Shown: one piece after another, positions 15,899-24,254 of the stretch | Layout: every line of letters begins with the position of its first letter | Numbering within the stretch: position 1 is the first letter of the stretch | Assembly (NCBI GenBank): GCA_029262455.1 | Contig: JAJCZJ010000084.1 | Coordinates: forward strand, 1 to 64,000 | DNA: 64,000 nt | Direction of reading: 5' to 3' | From: Deltaproteobacteria bacterium | GTDB taxonomy: Bacteria; Desulfobacterota; Binatia; HRBIN30; CADEER01 | Made by a program: the position numbers and the translations under genes | The notes under the pieces: generated by a model | The model's database searches: none | The model's input: the letters and a program-made list of their open reading frames with translations, nothing else | Told to the model about the DNA's origin: nothing

Positions 15899-16920
15899 GT
15901 CGAAATGTACGCATAGCGCTGAGCGTCGTGGTGTCGCTCGTCCTTCTCGGCTTTGCCATGACCGGGGTCGAGTGGGACCAAGCCCTCGATGCGATGCGCA
16001 GTGCCAGTTACGGCTACGTCTTGTTGATGTTGCCGGTGACGGTTTGGAGTTTGTACATCCGCGCGCAGCGCTGGCGGGTGTTTCTCGGCAACGTCGGTAG
16101 CCCGCCCATGTCGACGCTGGTGTCGAGTACGAACATTGGTTTCATGGCCAACATGGTGCTGCCGCTACGGGTCGGCGAAGTGCTGCGGCCGGTGCTCTTG
16201 AGTCGAAAAGAGGGCCTACCGCTCAGTGGAGTCTTCGGCAGCTGCTTGCTCGAGCGGATTTTCGACATGTTCTGCATCCTGACTCTGTTCGGGATTGCGG
16301 CACTGTGGGTCGATGTGTCGGATACCGTTCGCCAGTGGGGATTCGCGCTGCTGTCGGTTTCGGTTACCGTCGGCGGGGCGCTGGCGTTGCTGCGCTTTCA
16401 AGAGGCTCTGGCGCTGCGCATCAGCCGCTGGGTGTGCGGGCTTCTGCCAGACGCGGTCGGCGAGCCACTGCAGCGATTTGTCGAGGGGTTCGTCGAAGCC
16501 CTGGCGATGCTCGACAGTCCGGTGGCGTTTGCCCGTGCTTTTGGTTGGTCGTTCTTTTTGTGGACCGTGATCGGCTTGGTCTACGTCCTCGGCTTTTATG
16601 CCTTCCATATGCCGGTGCCGGTCATTAAGGGCGGATTGGTGCTCACGGCGATTGTCGCGATCGCTGTGTCGGTGCCTTCGGCGCCAGGGTTCATCGGCGC
16701 CTACCAACTCGGCTGCGTCTTGGCGTTGGGCATGTTCGGGATCGATGAGAGCGCGGCGTTGGCCTATTCGTTGGTTCTGCACCTGACGCAGTTTGTGTCG
16801 GTGATTGGTGCTGGACTCTACTCTCTATGGAAAGAGGGGATGAGTTTCAGCGATGTCGGTAAGGGTGCTGAGCCGGAGGCAGTCGGGGTCGTGGCGGAAT
16901 CGGGAAGCAGCGGAGAATAA
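15895..16920 (+). CDS. Lysylphosphatidylglycerol synthase-like integral membrane protein (UPF0104/YbhN type)
   Basis: The 341-residue protein has roughly eight membrane helices and the conserved family stretches YIRAQRWRVFL, TNIGFMANMVLPLRVGEVLRP, LLERIFDM and VPSAPGFIGAYQ typical of the LPG_synthase_TM family (PF03706). Members are the flippase half of MprF or stand-alone putative lipid transporters; no aminoacyl-transferase domain is attached here. GTG start overlaps the previous stop. Coupled to a CDP-alcohol phosphatidyltransferase, it may flip or export the lipid that enzyme makes, which is inference. Confidence 0.88.
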   Translation: MSRNVRIALSVVVSLVLLGFAMTGVEWDQALDAMRSASYGYVLLMLPVTVWSLYIRAQRWRVFLGNVGSPPMSTLVSSTNIGFMANMVLPLRVGEVLRPVLLSRKEGLPLSGVFGSCLLERIFDMFCILTLFGIAALWVDVSDTVRQWGFALLSVSVTVGGALALLRFQEALALRISRWVCGLLPDAVGEPLQRFVEGFVEALAMLDSPVAFARAFGWSFFLWTVIGLVYVLGFYAFHMPVPVIKGGLVLTAIVAIAVSVPSAPGFIGAYQLGCVLALGMFGIDESAALAYSLVLHLTQFVSVIGAGLYSLWKEGMSFSDVGKGAEPEAVGVVAESGSSGE

Positions 16921-16929
16921 AGGAAGAAA

Positions 16930-18129
16930 ATGGGTATCGCCGGCAAATCGGTCGTCCTCGGTGTCAGCGGCGGCATCGCTGCCTACAAGTCGGCAGAGCT
17001 GGTACGTGCGCTCGTCAAGCTCGGAGCCAAAGTGCGTGTCCTCATGACCCGCAACGCGACTGAATTCATTACGCCGCTCACCCTGCAGACACTTTCGGGG
17101 AACCCGGTCGGGACCAGTCTCTTTGATCTGACCCAGGAGTCCGAGATCGGTCACATCAACTTGGCCGATTCGGCGGATGTGATCCTGGTGGCGCCGGCGA
17201 CGGCGAACGTCGTGGCGAAGATGGCGCACGGGATGGCGGACGATTTGCTGACGACGGTGCTGTTGGCAACGCGCGCACCGATCGTGGTGGCGCCGGCGAT
17301 GAATGTTCACATGTTCGAAAACGTCGCCGTGCAGGAAAACCTCACCAAGATTCGCGAGCGCGGTGTAATCGTCGTCGAGCCCGCGGTTGGCTCGTTGGCC
17401 TGTGGCTACGAAGGGCCGGGGCGGCTGCCGGAACCCGGTGTTCTGCTCGCCGAGGCAGCGCGAGCGATATCGACGCAGGATTTGAAGGGCGAGAAGGTCG
17501 TTGTTTCTGCCGGACCGAACCGTGAATCGTTAGATCCGGTACGCTTCATCTCGAATCGTTCGACCGGACGAATGGGGTACGCGTTGGCCCGCGCTGCGTG
17601 GATCCGCGGCGCCGACGTCGAGCTAATCAGCGGTCCGACGACTTTGGAAACGCCGCACGGAGTGACGAGAACCGACGTGACGACGGCCGAACAAACGCGA
17701 AGAGCCGTATTGTCTGCCTTCAAGAAGGCAACGGTGCTGCTGATGGCGGCGGCGGTGGCCGACTACCGACCGAAAGTTGCGGCGTTGCAAAAACTCAAGA
17801 AGACGGACCGACCGCGCAGACTCGAACTAGTCCGCACGGCAGATATCCTGGGCGAACTCCCGGCACGCCGCGGCAAGCGCATCGTCGTTGGCTTCGCGGC
17901 AGAGACCAACGACATGGTCGAAAACGCGACGCGCAAGCTCACCGACAAACGATTAGACCTCGTCGTAGCGAACGACGTGTCGCGATCCGACGCGGGATTC
18001 GAGGTCGACACCAACGCGGTGACTTTGGTGGATGCAAATGGTGAAGAGCCTTTGAAGCTGGCGAGCAAGGACGAAATCGCCGACAGCGTTCTCGATCGTG
18101 TCGTGCGCCTGCGGCGCAGCAAATCGTAG
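16930..18129 (+). CDS. coaBC: Bifunctional phosphopantothenoylcysteine decarboxylase/phosphopantothenate-cysteine ligase
   Basis: The 399-residue protein has both CoA-biosynthesis domains. CoaC (residues 1-190) shows GVSGGIAAYKS, GHINLA with the catalytic His, the PAMNVHM motif and the CGYEGPGR flap Cys. CoaB (190-399) shows SAGPNRESLDPVRFISNRSTG, a variant of the GGT-EPID nucleotide motif, and AVADYRPKVA-x3-KLKK near the CTP site. It converts 4'-phosphopantothenate plus cysteine to 4'-phosphopantetheine using FMN and CTP. An AGGAAG site precedes the ATG. A stem-loop at 18195-18219 lies between it and the convergent next gene. Confidence 0.95.
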   Translation: MGIAGKSVVLGVSGGIAAYKSAELVRALVKLGAKVRVLMTRNATEFITPLTLQTLSGNPVGTSLFDLTQESEIGHINLADSADVILVAPATANVVAKMAHGMADDLLTTVLLATRAPIVVAPAMNVHMFENVAVQENLTKIRERGVIVVEPAVGSLACGYEGPGRLPEPGVLLAEAARAISTQDLKGEKVVVSAGPNRESLDPVRFISNRSTGRMGYALARAAWIRGADVELISGPTTLETPHGVTRTDVTTAEQTRRAVLSAFKKATVLLMAAAVADYRPKVAALQKLKKTDRPRRLELVRTADILGELPARRGKRIVVGFAAETNDMVENATRKLTDKRLDLVVANDVSRSDAGFEVDTNAVTLVDANGEEPLKLASKDEIADSVLDRVVRLRRSKS

Positions 18130-18194
18130 GGGCTCGGTAGCCCATGCGGGCTTGTTGCCTTGGAATGCTGCCTGCCCGCGAGCCAAGCAGTAGA

Positions 18195-18219
18195 TCGACA
18201 ACGAAGCGATTGTTGTCGA
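18195..18219. terminator. Stem-loop between convergent genes
   Basis: Arms TCGACAAC (18195-18202) and GTTGTCGA (18212-18219) are exact reverse complements with a nine-base loop. It lies between the stop of coaBC and the stop of the minus-strand EF-hand protein gene, so it may end transcription from both sides; there is no clear U-run. Confidence 0.55.
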
Positions 18220-18230
18220 GGCGGTCGCTC

Positions 18231-18872
18231 TTACCTGGCGAAGATCCGCTTCGGGAGCTGCTCTAGGTCGGCTTCGTCTACGGACTGATTTTGATCGATG
18301 TCGTCGAGGCCGCAGGCGGCCGTTGTGCCGTCGACGATCGAGCGGATCAGCGCCGGCACGTCAGCGGCATTAATGAGATCGTCGCAGTTGGCGTCGCCGA
18401 GGAGGGCGTCCGGACCGGGAGTTTCGGTCGGCGTTGGGCTTGGCGGTGGCGTGTCCGGAGTTGTCGTTGCGCTTGCGGTCCGGGTCGACGTGGATGTTGC
18501 CGGCACGGTTGGCACGAATGTTCCGGTGGCTGTGGCCGTCGGTATTTCGGACGTCGTCGGGGTCGCTGTTGGGGTCGGGGCTTCGGTTGCACTGACGGTC
18601 GGTTCGACCGCGGTTGCAGTCGGTGTTGCCTCTGCGTCGTCGATGCCGATGACTTGTGGCCAGAATCCACCGCGCAGGCGGAACGAGCTGGACGAAAGCG
18701 ATCCAGCGTCGGGCTGCCCGGCAGTGCCGCGGAGGGTCAGGTCGCCGGCGGTTGTGCTTGCGCTACCCCCACCGTCGATTGTGGATGCGGGAAGCTCGTA
18801 AGGTTGGCTGAAAGCAGAGATTGGAGCGCCTGCAGCCGTGATGACGATTAGAAATGTGAGGAATCGTCGCAT
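18231..18872 (-). CDS. Exported protein with Thr/Pro-rich linker and EF-hand/dockerin-like end
   Basis: The 213-residue product has a signal peptide (MRRFLTFLIVITAAGAPISAFS), a short Gly/Ser-rich domain ending in SFRLRGGFWPQV, a low-complexity Thr/Ala/Pro linker of about 75 residues, and a C-terminal part with two calcium-loop-like segments: DANCDDLINAADVPALI and DDIDQNQSVDEADLEQL. This dockerin-type-I-like arrangement normally anchors a protein to a cohesin, but no cohesin is visible in the window. It follows the 710-residue exported protein gene by eight bases and is probably cotranscribed with it. A protein of similar layout is encoded at 50582-51364. Confidence 0.75.
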   Translation of the reverse strand: MRRFLTFLIVITAAGAPISAFSQPYELPASTIDGGGSASTTAGDLTLRGTAGQPDAGSLSSSSFRLRGGFWPQVIGIDDAEATPTATAVEPTVSATEAPTPTATPTTSEIPTATATGTFVPTVPATSTSTRTASATTTPDTPPPSPTPTETPGPDALLGDANCDDLINAADVPALIRSIVDGTTAACGLDDIDQNQSVDEADLEQLPKRIFAR

Positions 18873-18880
18873 AGCCGCTT

Positions 18881-21013
18881 CTACTGGAGAGTTACCAACA
18901 TCTTGATGACTCCTGTATCTCCCTGGAGCGGTTCCAACGCCTTGCCGATGAGGGAACCGACGGGTGGATCGTTGCCGGCGTTCATCGCGTGCCCGGCGAT
19001 GCTCGAGGCGGACAGCCGGTCGCCGGGGGCGATGGCGCCGCCTTCGTCAGTCGCCTTGACCGGGACGATGCCGATGACGGCGAGGGGGGCTCGGCCCTCG
19101 CCCTGCGCCTCGGGGCCGCCGCCGACGAATCCAGGTCTCGTCGAGTAGACGCCGATCACACTCGTTTGAAATGCCGAGGTGCTGCGCACCAGCTCACCGG
19201 CTGCGTCGATCGCGAGAACATCGCCGGGCTCTAGTGTTTCGCCCGCCGGGAGCATTTCGGCGAAATCGGCGCCGCCACCGGTGATCGTCCCGTCCGCCGT
19301 CACGTTGCCGTCGGAGTCGACGCGGAAAATTGTGTCGAGCGCGCCGCGGCGAATGATGAACTCGCCGTCCTGGCCTGAGCCCACTTCGAGAAAGAAGGCG
19401 ACATCGTCACTGGCGAAGAATGTCAAATCACTGGTCGGAACATCGGGATCCGAGAAGATCGACCCGTTGTCACCGAAGTCGCTGTCGTCCGAGGCTGCGA
19501 GAATGATGTCGGCAGACAGCCCTGGCCCGCCTTGCACTCTCAGGGCTGGAGCGAGTCCGTCGCTGTCCGCTGGCGAGTTGTTGCCAAAGGCTGCGGTGGG
19601 GAATCTGCTACCGGAGTTGGACCCGCTGTACGCGGCGCTACGCATCGTTCCGACATGGATGCCGACGTTGTCTTGATTGACGATCACCATGCCGACCGCG
19701 TCGTTTGTGAATGGAATGCCGCCGTTGGTCACAGGGGACGAAAGCTCTGCGGGAACCGTTGCGAAGAGATCGTCCCCCAAAAGGTCGATGTCGATCCCGA
19801 TGTTCTCGACATTTCTGATCTTGATGCCGACCCCGTCGAAGTCGCTGAACGGGCTGGCCTGGCCGATGTTCTCGACGACGATTCCGGATCCGACTACGTT
19901 GTTGACGAAGACGCCGACGGTGTCAGGGACGGCATCGATCGTGCAGGTGCCCGATAGCGTGGCGAGCTGCTGTGGTGAACCGATTCCTTCGACGCCGATT
20001 CCGACACGTGTCGTATCTGTGACCAGCATACCGACATCGGTCGAGCTGACCCGGATGCCGGTCGGCATCACTTCTTCTCCCTCTTCGACAATCCGTGTCA
20101 CAGCGACGTCGATGCCGAGATCGGTGGCCGTGATACTCGCGCCGGTGACGCTGTCCTCGACGGCGAGTCCGGTCGGTGCGGTGATGACCCGTACGCCCAC
20201 ATCGTCTGCGGAGCCGACACGCAGCCCGTCGCCGCCGGCATCGTCGATGTCGAACCCGTCGTCACCGGTATTCTCGATTCTGACGCCGTCATCCTGCGCC
20301 TGTATGATTCGCAGACCGTCGTCTCCGGCTTGCTCGATCTCGATGCCGTCGTCGCCGGCAGCGATGCGAATTCCGTCGCCATTGCCCGCGGTGTTGGAAA
20401 TGCCGATGGCGCCTGCATTCGCGAACTGCCCCTGAATGACGAGACTGCCGGTGCCTTGCCATGTCTGGCCGAGGTGGTCGTGGTCGCTGTGCGCGACAGT
20501 GCCCGACGACCCCGAGCCCGCAAAGTTGAGCGACAACTGTGTCCCGTCGACGCTCAAGCCAGGCCCAGCCGCGATGCCGTTGGCAAGCTCTGGTGGTACA
20601 CCGTCGATCCCGGACCAGCGGGTGGTGTCGGCCCAAAGTGCGTAGGGTGTTGCTGTCAGCGCCTGTCGCTCTGCGAACGTTTCGTACTCCCCGGCGCCGG
20701 CGGGACACCGTACGGCGATCTCGAGGAATCTGTCGACTCCGTCGGTGAAAGAACCACCGAAGTCGATGGTCGCGCTGAACACGCCGCCTTCGACGGGGAC
20801 GTCGTCGATGGCATTCTGCGTGCTCGCCGCACCGCCTTCGGCGGTTGCGAATAGTAGGAAACGAAAGTCGCAAGACCCGTCGACCGGTGTGCCGTTCTGC
20901 ACGACCTGCCCCTGGTAGGTAAAGGCCGTCGAAACCGCCGCGACAGAGGCCGGCGCGATGACGGACGAGAGAATGGCGAAGGCTGCGGTACAAGTGCTCG
21001 CTTTGTGCAACAT
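18881..21013 (-). CDS. Large exported surface protein with decapeptide tandem repeat
   Basis: The 710-residue protein has a signal peptide ending near AVS, an N-terminal domain (residues 30-128: FTYQGQVVQNG ... YALWAD) of the widespread but uncharacterised 'FQG' type, then a seven-unit tandem repeat of exactly ten residues (212-280, consensus GDDGhxIxxA), further looser repeats with a G(I/V)GVxV pattern to about residue 480, and a C-terminal domain (from ADFAEMLPAGE) resembling the end domain of bacterial and phage fibre-like proteins. The repeats suggest an elongated beta-solenoid. No catalytic motif was found. The gene heads a two-gene minus-strand unit with the EF-hand-like protein. Confidence 0.75.
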   Translation of the reverse strand: MLHKASTCTAAFAILSSVIAPASVAAVSTAFTYQGQVVQNGTPVDGSCDFRFLLFATAEGGAASTQNAIDDVPVEGGVFSATIDFGGSFTDGVDRFLEIAVRCPAGAGEYETFAERQALTATPYALWADTTRWSGIDGVPPELANGIAAGPGLSVDGTQLSLNFAGSGSSGTVAHSDHDHLGQTWQGTGSLVIQGQFANAGAIGISNTAGNGDGIRIAAGDDGIEIEQAGDDGLRIIQAQDDGVRIENTGDDGFDIDDAGGDGLRVGSADDVGVRVITAPTGLAVEDSVTGASITATDLGIDVAVTRIVEEGEEVMPTGIRVSSTDVGMLVTDTTRVGIGVEGIGSPQQLATLSGTCTIDAVPDTVGVFVNNVVGSGIVVENIGQASPFSDFDGVGIKIRNVENIGIDIDLLGDDLFATVPAELSSPVTNGGIPFTNDAVGMVIVNQDNVGIHVGTMRSAAYSGSNSGSRFPTAAFGNNSPADSDGLAPALRVQGGPGLSADIILAASDDSDFGDNGSIFSDPDVPTSDLTFFASDDVAFFLEVGSGQDGEFIIRRGALDTIFRVDSDGNVTADGTITGGGADFAEMLPAGETLEPGDVLAIDAAGELVRSTSAFQTSVIGVYSTRPGFVGGGPEAQGEGRAPLAVIGIVPVKATDEGGAIAPGDRLSASSIAGHAMNAGNDPPVGSLIGKALEPLQGDTGVIKMLVTLQ
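20174..20383 (-). repeat. Seven-unit 30-bp coding tandem repeat (decapeptide GDDGhxIxxA)
   Basis: Residues 211-280 of the exported protein divide into ten-residue units beginning NGDGIRI, DDGIEIE, DDGLRII, DDGVRIE, DDGFDID, GDGLRVG and DVGVRVI. The glycine and the alternate hydrophobic positions are kept; the DNA is more divergent, so the array is old or codon-shuffled. Confidence 0.85.
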
Positions 21014-21283
21014 GAGAATAACCCCCGACTGATTCTATTGGCGGACCTTAGAACCAACGAGCTGTCGCTGTCCAATGGAGCGCCCAGCAGGGCGTCGGTT
21101 CGGGCGACCGGCGGCTCAGAACGAGGAGAACAAACGAGGTGTTAACGTCGGATCCCCTCGACAGTCGATCGAGTCTGGCGCCTGCGACGTGGCAAATCGA
21201 GGGGCTCGGTCAATAGCCCTGTCGGCGCTCCTTTGCATTGGTTTGCTGGTCGACTAGGTTGGCCTCCTACGGGGAGGCCAACG
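21014..21283. other. Divergent intergenic region without gene
   Basis: The 270 bases separate the minus-strand exported-protein unit from the NTF2-like gene. No convincing coding frame, tRNA or repeat is seen. A purine-rich GGGGAGG site at 21271-21277 belongs to the following gene. Confidence 0.6.
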
Positions 21284-21664
21284 ATGGCAGTAGATCGCAG
21301 CAAGATCGAAGCGGCGCACGCCGCGTTCCGCCGAATTGCGGATAGCGGAGACTGGAGCGGGTTCGCGGACTTGTTCGCGGAAACCGGGACATTCGTCAAC
21401 TCGATGCTGCCCGAGCCCCTGCGCGGCCGGGATGCGATCCGCTCTTTCTCGATGCAGTGGCCGGTGGTCGTGAACGTCACCGAATGGCTCGTGATCGAAG
21501 GGAACCGTCTCGCCGTAGGATGGAACGAACGTCAGCGGGGCATGCGGGAAGATGCGGCTCCGTATCGCGGTATCTCCACATTCGCCTTTGATGACGACGG
21601 GTTGGTCTCTGCCTACGAAGGCATGTTTGATCCCGCCAAAATACTCGCCGCTCTCGAGAAATAG
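21284..21664 (+). CDS. NTF2-like/SnoaL-like protein
   Basis: From ATG 21284 (GGGGAGG seven bases before) the protein has 126 residues. It fits the NTF2-like fold: an N-terminal helix IEAAHAAFRRIADSGDWSGFADLFAE, TFVNSMLPEPLRGRDAIRSF, then strands ending in YRGISTFAFDDDGLVSAYEGMFDP. Members include limonene-epoxide hydrolase-like enzymes, polyketide cyclases and small binding proteins, so the role cannot be stated. It stands alone, convergent with the antiporter gene. Confidence 0.8.
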   Translation: MAVDRSKIEAAHAAFRRIADSGDWSGFADLFAETGTFVNSMLPEPLRGRDAIRSFSMQWPVVVNVTEWLVIEGNRLAVGWNERQRGMREDAAPYRGISTFAFDDDGLVSAYEGMFDPAKILAALEK

Positions 21665-21701
21665 TGCGCGCAAAGTGAGGTGCGATCGGCGGCCAACCGC
21701 C

Positions 21702-23300
21702 TCAGTCGGCTAGCAACGCGACCAGGGACCGCGACACCAGGACTTCTTCGCTGACGACATCACTTGTGCCCAGGCGCCGCAGAGCCTCTTCGTTGCCCTG
21801 GTACCGGCAGCGAACAATGATGCGCGTCGAATGATTGATGCGTCGCACCTCGCGTACGATCAGTTTAGCTGCCTCGTCATCCGGCACGCAGACCACGACC
21901 ATGCCGGCACTCCGCCCCCCCGCGGCCTCCAGGATCTCCGAGCGCACCGCATCGCCGGCAACGGTCCGAAACCCCATCTGCGCAAACGCCTGTAAGTTCA
22001 CTGGACTCGCATCAACGACGCAGACATCGATGCCGCGCATCTCCAGCGTCGACGCGACCCGCCGTCCGACCGGACCGACACCGATGACCACCGCCTCATC
22101 CGGCGCGACTTCGGACTCGACCGTTGCGGCAGGAGTCTCGTCCGCCTCGGTGGGAACGGCCGCCATTCCATTGCGCAACAGCGGAGGGGCGGCAATCAGG
22201 GTCAGCAAGCCGACCGCGATCATCAGTCCGTACTCGTCGGCCGTGATCAAGCCGGCGTTGAGGCCGGTCAGCGCCACGACGAAGGCGAACTCCCCAATAT
22301 GCGCGAGCCCGGCGCCTGCCCGGATGCTGATCGACCAAGGTACCCCCGTCGCCCGGAGCGCGACCGCACCGGCCAGCGCTTTGATCGCGACGCAGGCGAC
22401 GAATAGAAAAAGCAAACGCCCCGGCGCGGTCCACAACAGCCCCGGTTGCAGCAGCAAGCCGAGGGTGCCGAAGAAGACCGCCGCGAACGCTTCACGGAAC
22501 GGCAATACAACCGCCTCGATCTGCGCCGTCCAGCGATTCCCGCCGAGCACCAATCCGGCGAAGAACGCTCCGACCACCGGAGGTAGGCCCAACTCGTGGG
22601 CCAGCCGCGTCACGACCCCGAGCACCACCAGGGAGAACAGCACGATCGACGCCGGCGAGCGATCGCGACAGATCGCCGGCATGAGGTAGCGCGGCACCAC
22701 AAAGTCGAGCCCGAGGACCACTCCGCCAAACGCAACCGACTGCCCTGCCAAAACCAGTACGTCACCGAGCAGACCCGACGCCGAGCCGGCGACCAAGAGC
22801 GGTACCGCCAAAAGAAGCGGTACAAGCACCGCGTCTTGAAACAGGAGAATCCCAATCAGCCGCTGCCCGACCCGGTTGGTGCGCTGCTCCGACAGCGCTT
22901 GGAACACCAGCACCGTCGAGCTGAACGATACAGCCAGAGCGATCAACGCCGCGGCGCGGCCGCCCACTCCATTCGCAACCAACAAGCCGCCTACCGGTAA
23001 GGCCACCAACGCCATCTGGGCGAATCCGCCGACGACGAGCTTGCGCCCCAGCCGCAGCAGCTCCGCGGGCGAGATCTGGAGGCCAATCGAAAACAGCAGA
23101 AAGAAAACCCCGAGCTCGCCCAGGACCTCGATCTCGTGGTGCCGCGACCCGACGACGCCGAGCCCACCGGGCCCCAGCACGCAGCCCCCGACCAAGTACC
23201 CAACCACCACGGGGAAGTGCAGCCGTCGCGACGTGACACCCGCCACCAGCCCGACGGTCAGGATCAGCAGAAGGTCATAGATGACGACGTCAAATTCCAT
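21702..23300 (-). CDS. CPA2-family cation:proton antiporter with TrkA-N domain (KefB/YbaL-like)
   Basis: The 532-residue protein has about 12 membrane helices (residues 1-380) with the CPA2 hallmarks HFPVVVGYLVGG, the FLLFSIGLQ loop, SFSSTVLVFQAL, LFQDAVLVPLLL and GAFFAGLVLGG, followed by a cytosolic Rossmann domain from residue 405 with VIGVGPVGRRV and an acidic residue ending the second strand (VVDAS), which binds a nucleotide and gates transport. It would exchange K+ or Na+ for H+ across the inner membrane. No glutathione-binding subunit is adjacent. It is a single gene convergent with the NTF2-like gene. Confidence 0.9.
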   Translation of the reverse strand: MEFDVVIYDLLLILTVGLVAGVTSRRLHFPVVVGYLVGGCVLGPGGLGVVGSRHHEIEVLGELGVFFLLFSIGLQISPAELLRLGRKLVVGGFAQMALVALPVGGLLVANGVGGRAAALIALAVSFSSTVLVFQALSEQRTNRVGQRLIGILLFQDAVLVPLLLAVPLLVAGSASGLLGDVLVLAGQSVAFGGVVLGLDFVVPRYLMPAICRDRSPASIVLFSLVVLGVVTRLAHELGLPPVVGAFFAGLVLGGNRWTAQIEAVVLPFREAFAAVFFGTLGLLLQPGLLWTAPGRLLFLFVACVAIKALAGAVALRATGVPWSISIRAGAGLAHIGEFAFVVALTGLNAGLITADEYGLMIAVGLLTLIAAPPLLRNGMAAVPTEADETPAATVESEVAPDEAVVIGVGPVGRRVASTLEMRGIDVCVVDASPVNLQAFAQMGFRTVAGDAVRSEILEAAGGRSAGMVVVCVPDDEAAKLIVREVRRINHSTRIIVRCRYQGNEEALRRLGTSDVVSEEVLVSRSLVALLAD

Positions 23301-23504
23301 CTTTCGTCACCTATAGCTCGAACCGTGCGCCGGTCCCATGCGGGAGTCGGTCTGCTGGTTCATGCTCGGCCCGCTCGAGCGGAATTCGCGGGTGGTGATG
23401 CTCGGGGGCGCAACGGGCGACTCGTCTGGCTGCGTCGATCCGTTGGCGGAGCATTGGGAGCATCGGAGAGTGAGAAGTTGGCCAGCTCGTGCTATCAGAT
23501 CTAG

Positions 23505-24002
23505 ATGTCCGTGTTCGAGCCGATCCTCGCCGAACTCAATCGCTGCGAGGTGCGATATGTCGTTGTTGGGGGCTTGGCCACCGTTCTACAGGGATTCGCA
23601 CGGCTGACGGCCGACATCGATCTAATTGTCGACCTCGCTCCACAAGAAGCCGAGAAGGTGATTCGCTGCCTGACCTCGATTGGGCTAAAACCTCGCGTGC
23701 CGGTCGATGCCATGGACTTTGCGGACACCTCGATACGCCGATCCTGGGTTGCAGAAAAGAACATGAAAGTGTTTCCCATGGTCGATCCCAGCAATCCGAT
23801 GAGGCTGGTCGATTTGTTTGTCGAGCACTCGATCGAGTTTGAGGAGCTGTGGGCGCAATCAGAGCTGGTCCAATTGGATGGGTTTGAAACGCGCATCGCG
23901 AGCATCGCACACCTCATCGCTCTGAAGCGGGAAGCGGGTCGGCCCCAGGACCTCATCGATGTGGAAGCCCTGGCGAGTATCGAGGCGGCTAGGAAGCGAT
24001 GA
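23505..24002 (+). CDS. Minimal nucleotidyltransferase (DUF6036/AbiEii-like)
   Basis: The 165-residue protein has the polymerase-beta-like nucleotidyltransferase core: VVGGLATVLQGFARLTADIDLIVDL supplies the GG turn and the DxD metal pair (Asp37, Asp39), and DLFVEHSIEF supplies a further acidic strand; the end (HLIALKREAGRPQDLIDVEAL) is the helical segment conserved in such proteins. Families of this type act as toxins (AbiEii/MenT-like) or as uncharacterised NTases. It ends in ATGA overlapping a 57-codon gene, a layout typical of two-gene toxin-antitoxin modules. The module identity is inference. Confidence 0.82.
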   Translation: MSVFEPILAELNRCEVRYVVVGGLATVLQGFARLTADIDLIVDLAPQEAEKVIRCLTSIGLKPRVPVDAMDFADTSIRRSWVAEKNMKVFPMVDPSNPMRLVDLFVEHSIEFEELWAQSELVQLDGFETRIASIAHLIALKREAGRPQDLIDVEALASIEAARKR

Positions 24003-24172
24003 CCGAGCGACCGCCAAAGTCTGCCGATTGGCACGTCGATTGGGATGGGCATCGCGAATCGCAGATTGCTTCCGTAGCGGAGGCTACCCCGGCGCAACGC
24101 TTAGCGTGGCTCGAAGAGGCCATCCGATTGGCCTATCTAAGTGGAGCCTTGCCGCGTGATAGCGAAGACTGA
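23999..24172 (+). CDS. 57-residue partner of the nucleotidyltransferase
   Basis: This short gene begins at an ATG overlapping the upstream stop (ATGA at 23999-24002) and encodes a 57-residue acidic, Trp-rich protein ending in TPAQRLAWLEEAIRLAYLSGALPR. The helix AxRLAWLEEAIRLA is of a kind I recall next to nucleotidyltransferase genes in other bacteria. It may be the antitoxin or a regulatory subunit. The tight overlap and clean codon use support it as a real gene despite its length. Confidence 0.8.
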   Translation: MTERPPKSADWHVDWDGHRESQIASVAEATPAQRLAWLEEAIRLAYLSGALPRDSED

Positions 24173-24225
24173 TGGGAAGGCGATCCGGCCCAAATAATTG
24201 CCGGCCTCATCCATCGAGTTGCGAG

Positions 24226-24252
24226 TCGCTGCGCATTGATGCGCCGCAGCGA
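24226..24252. terminator. Stem-loop between convergent genes
   Basis: Exact eight-base arms TCGCTGCG (24226-24233) and CGCAGCGA (24245-24252) with an 11-base loop lie between the small NTase partner gene (+) and the phospholipase C-like gene (-). It may serve as a bidirectional terminator; only a short TTCT follows on the plus strand. Confidence 0.55.
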
Positions 24253-24254
24253 TT

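Noticed and set aside
23338-23504. Possible short gene between the antiporter and the nucleotidyltransferase
   Set aside because: The frames here run into the following gene out of frame and have no ribosome site or recognisable sequence.
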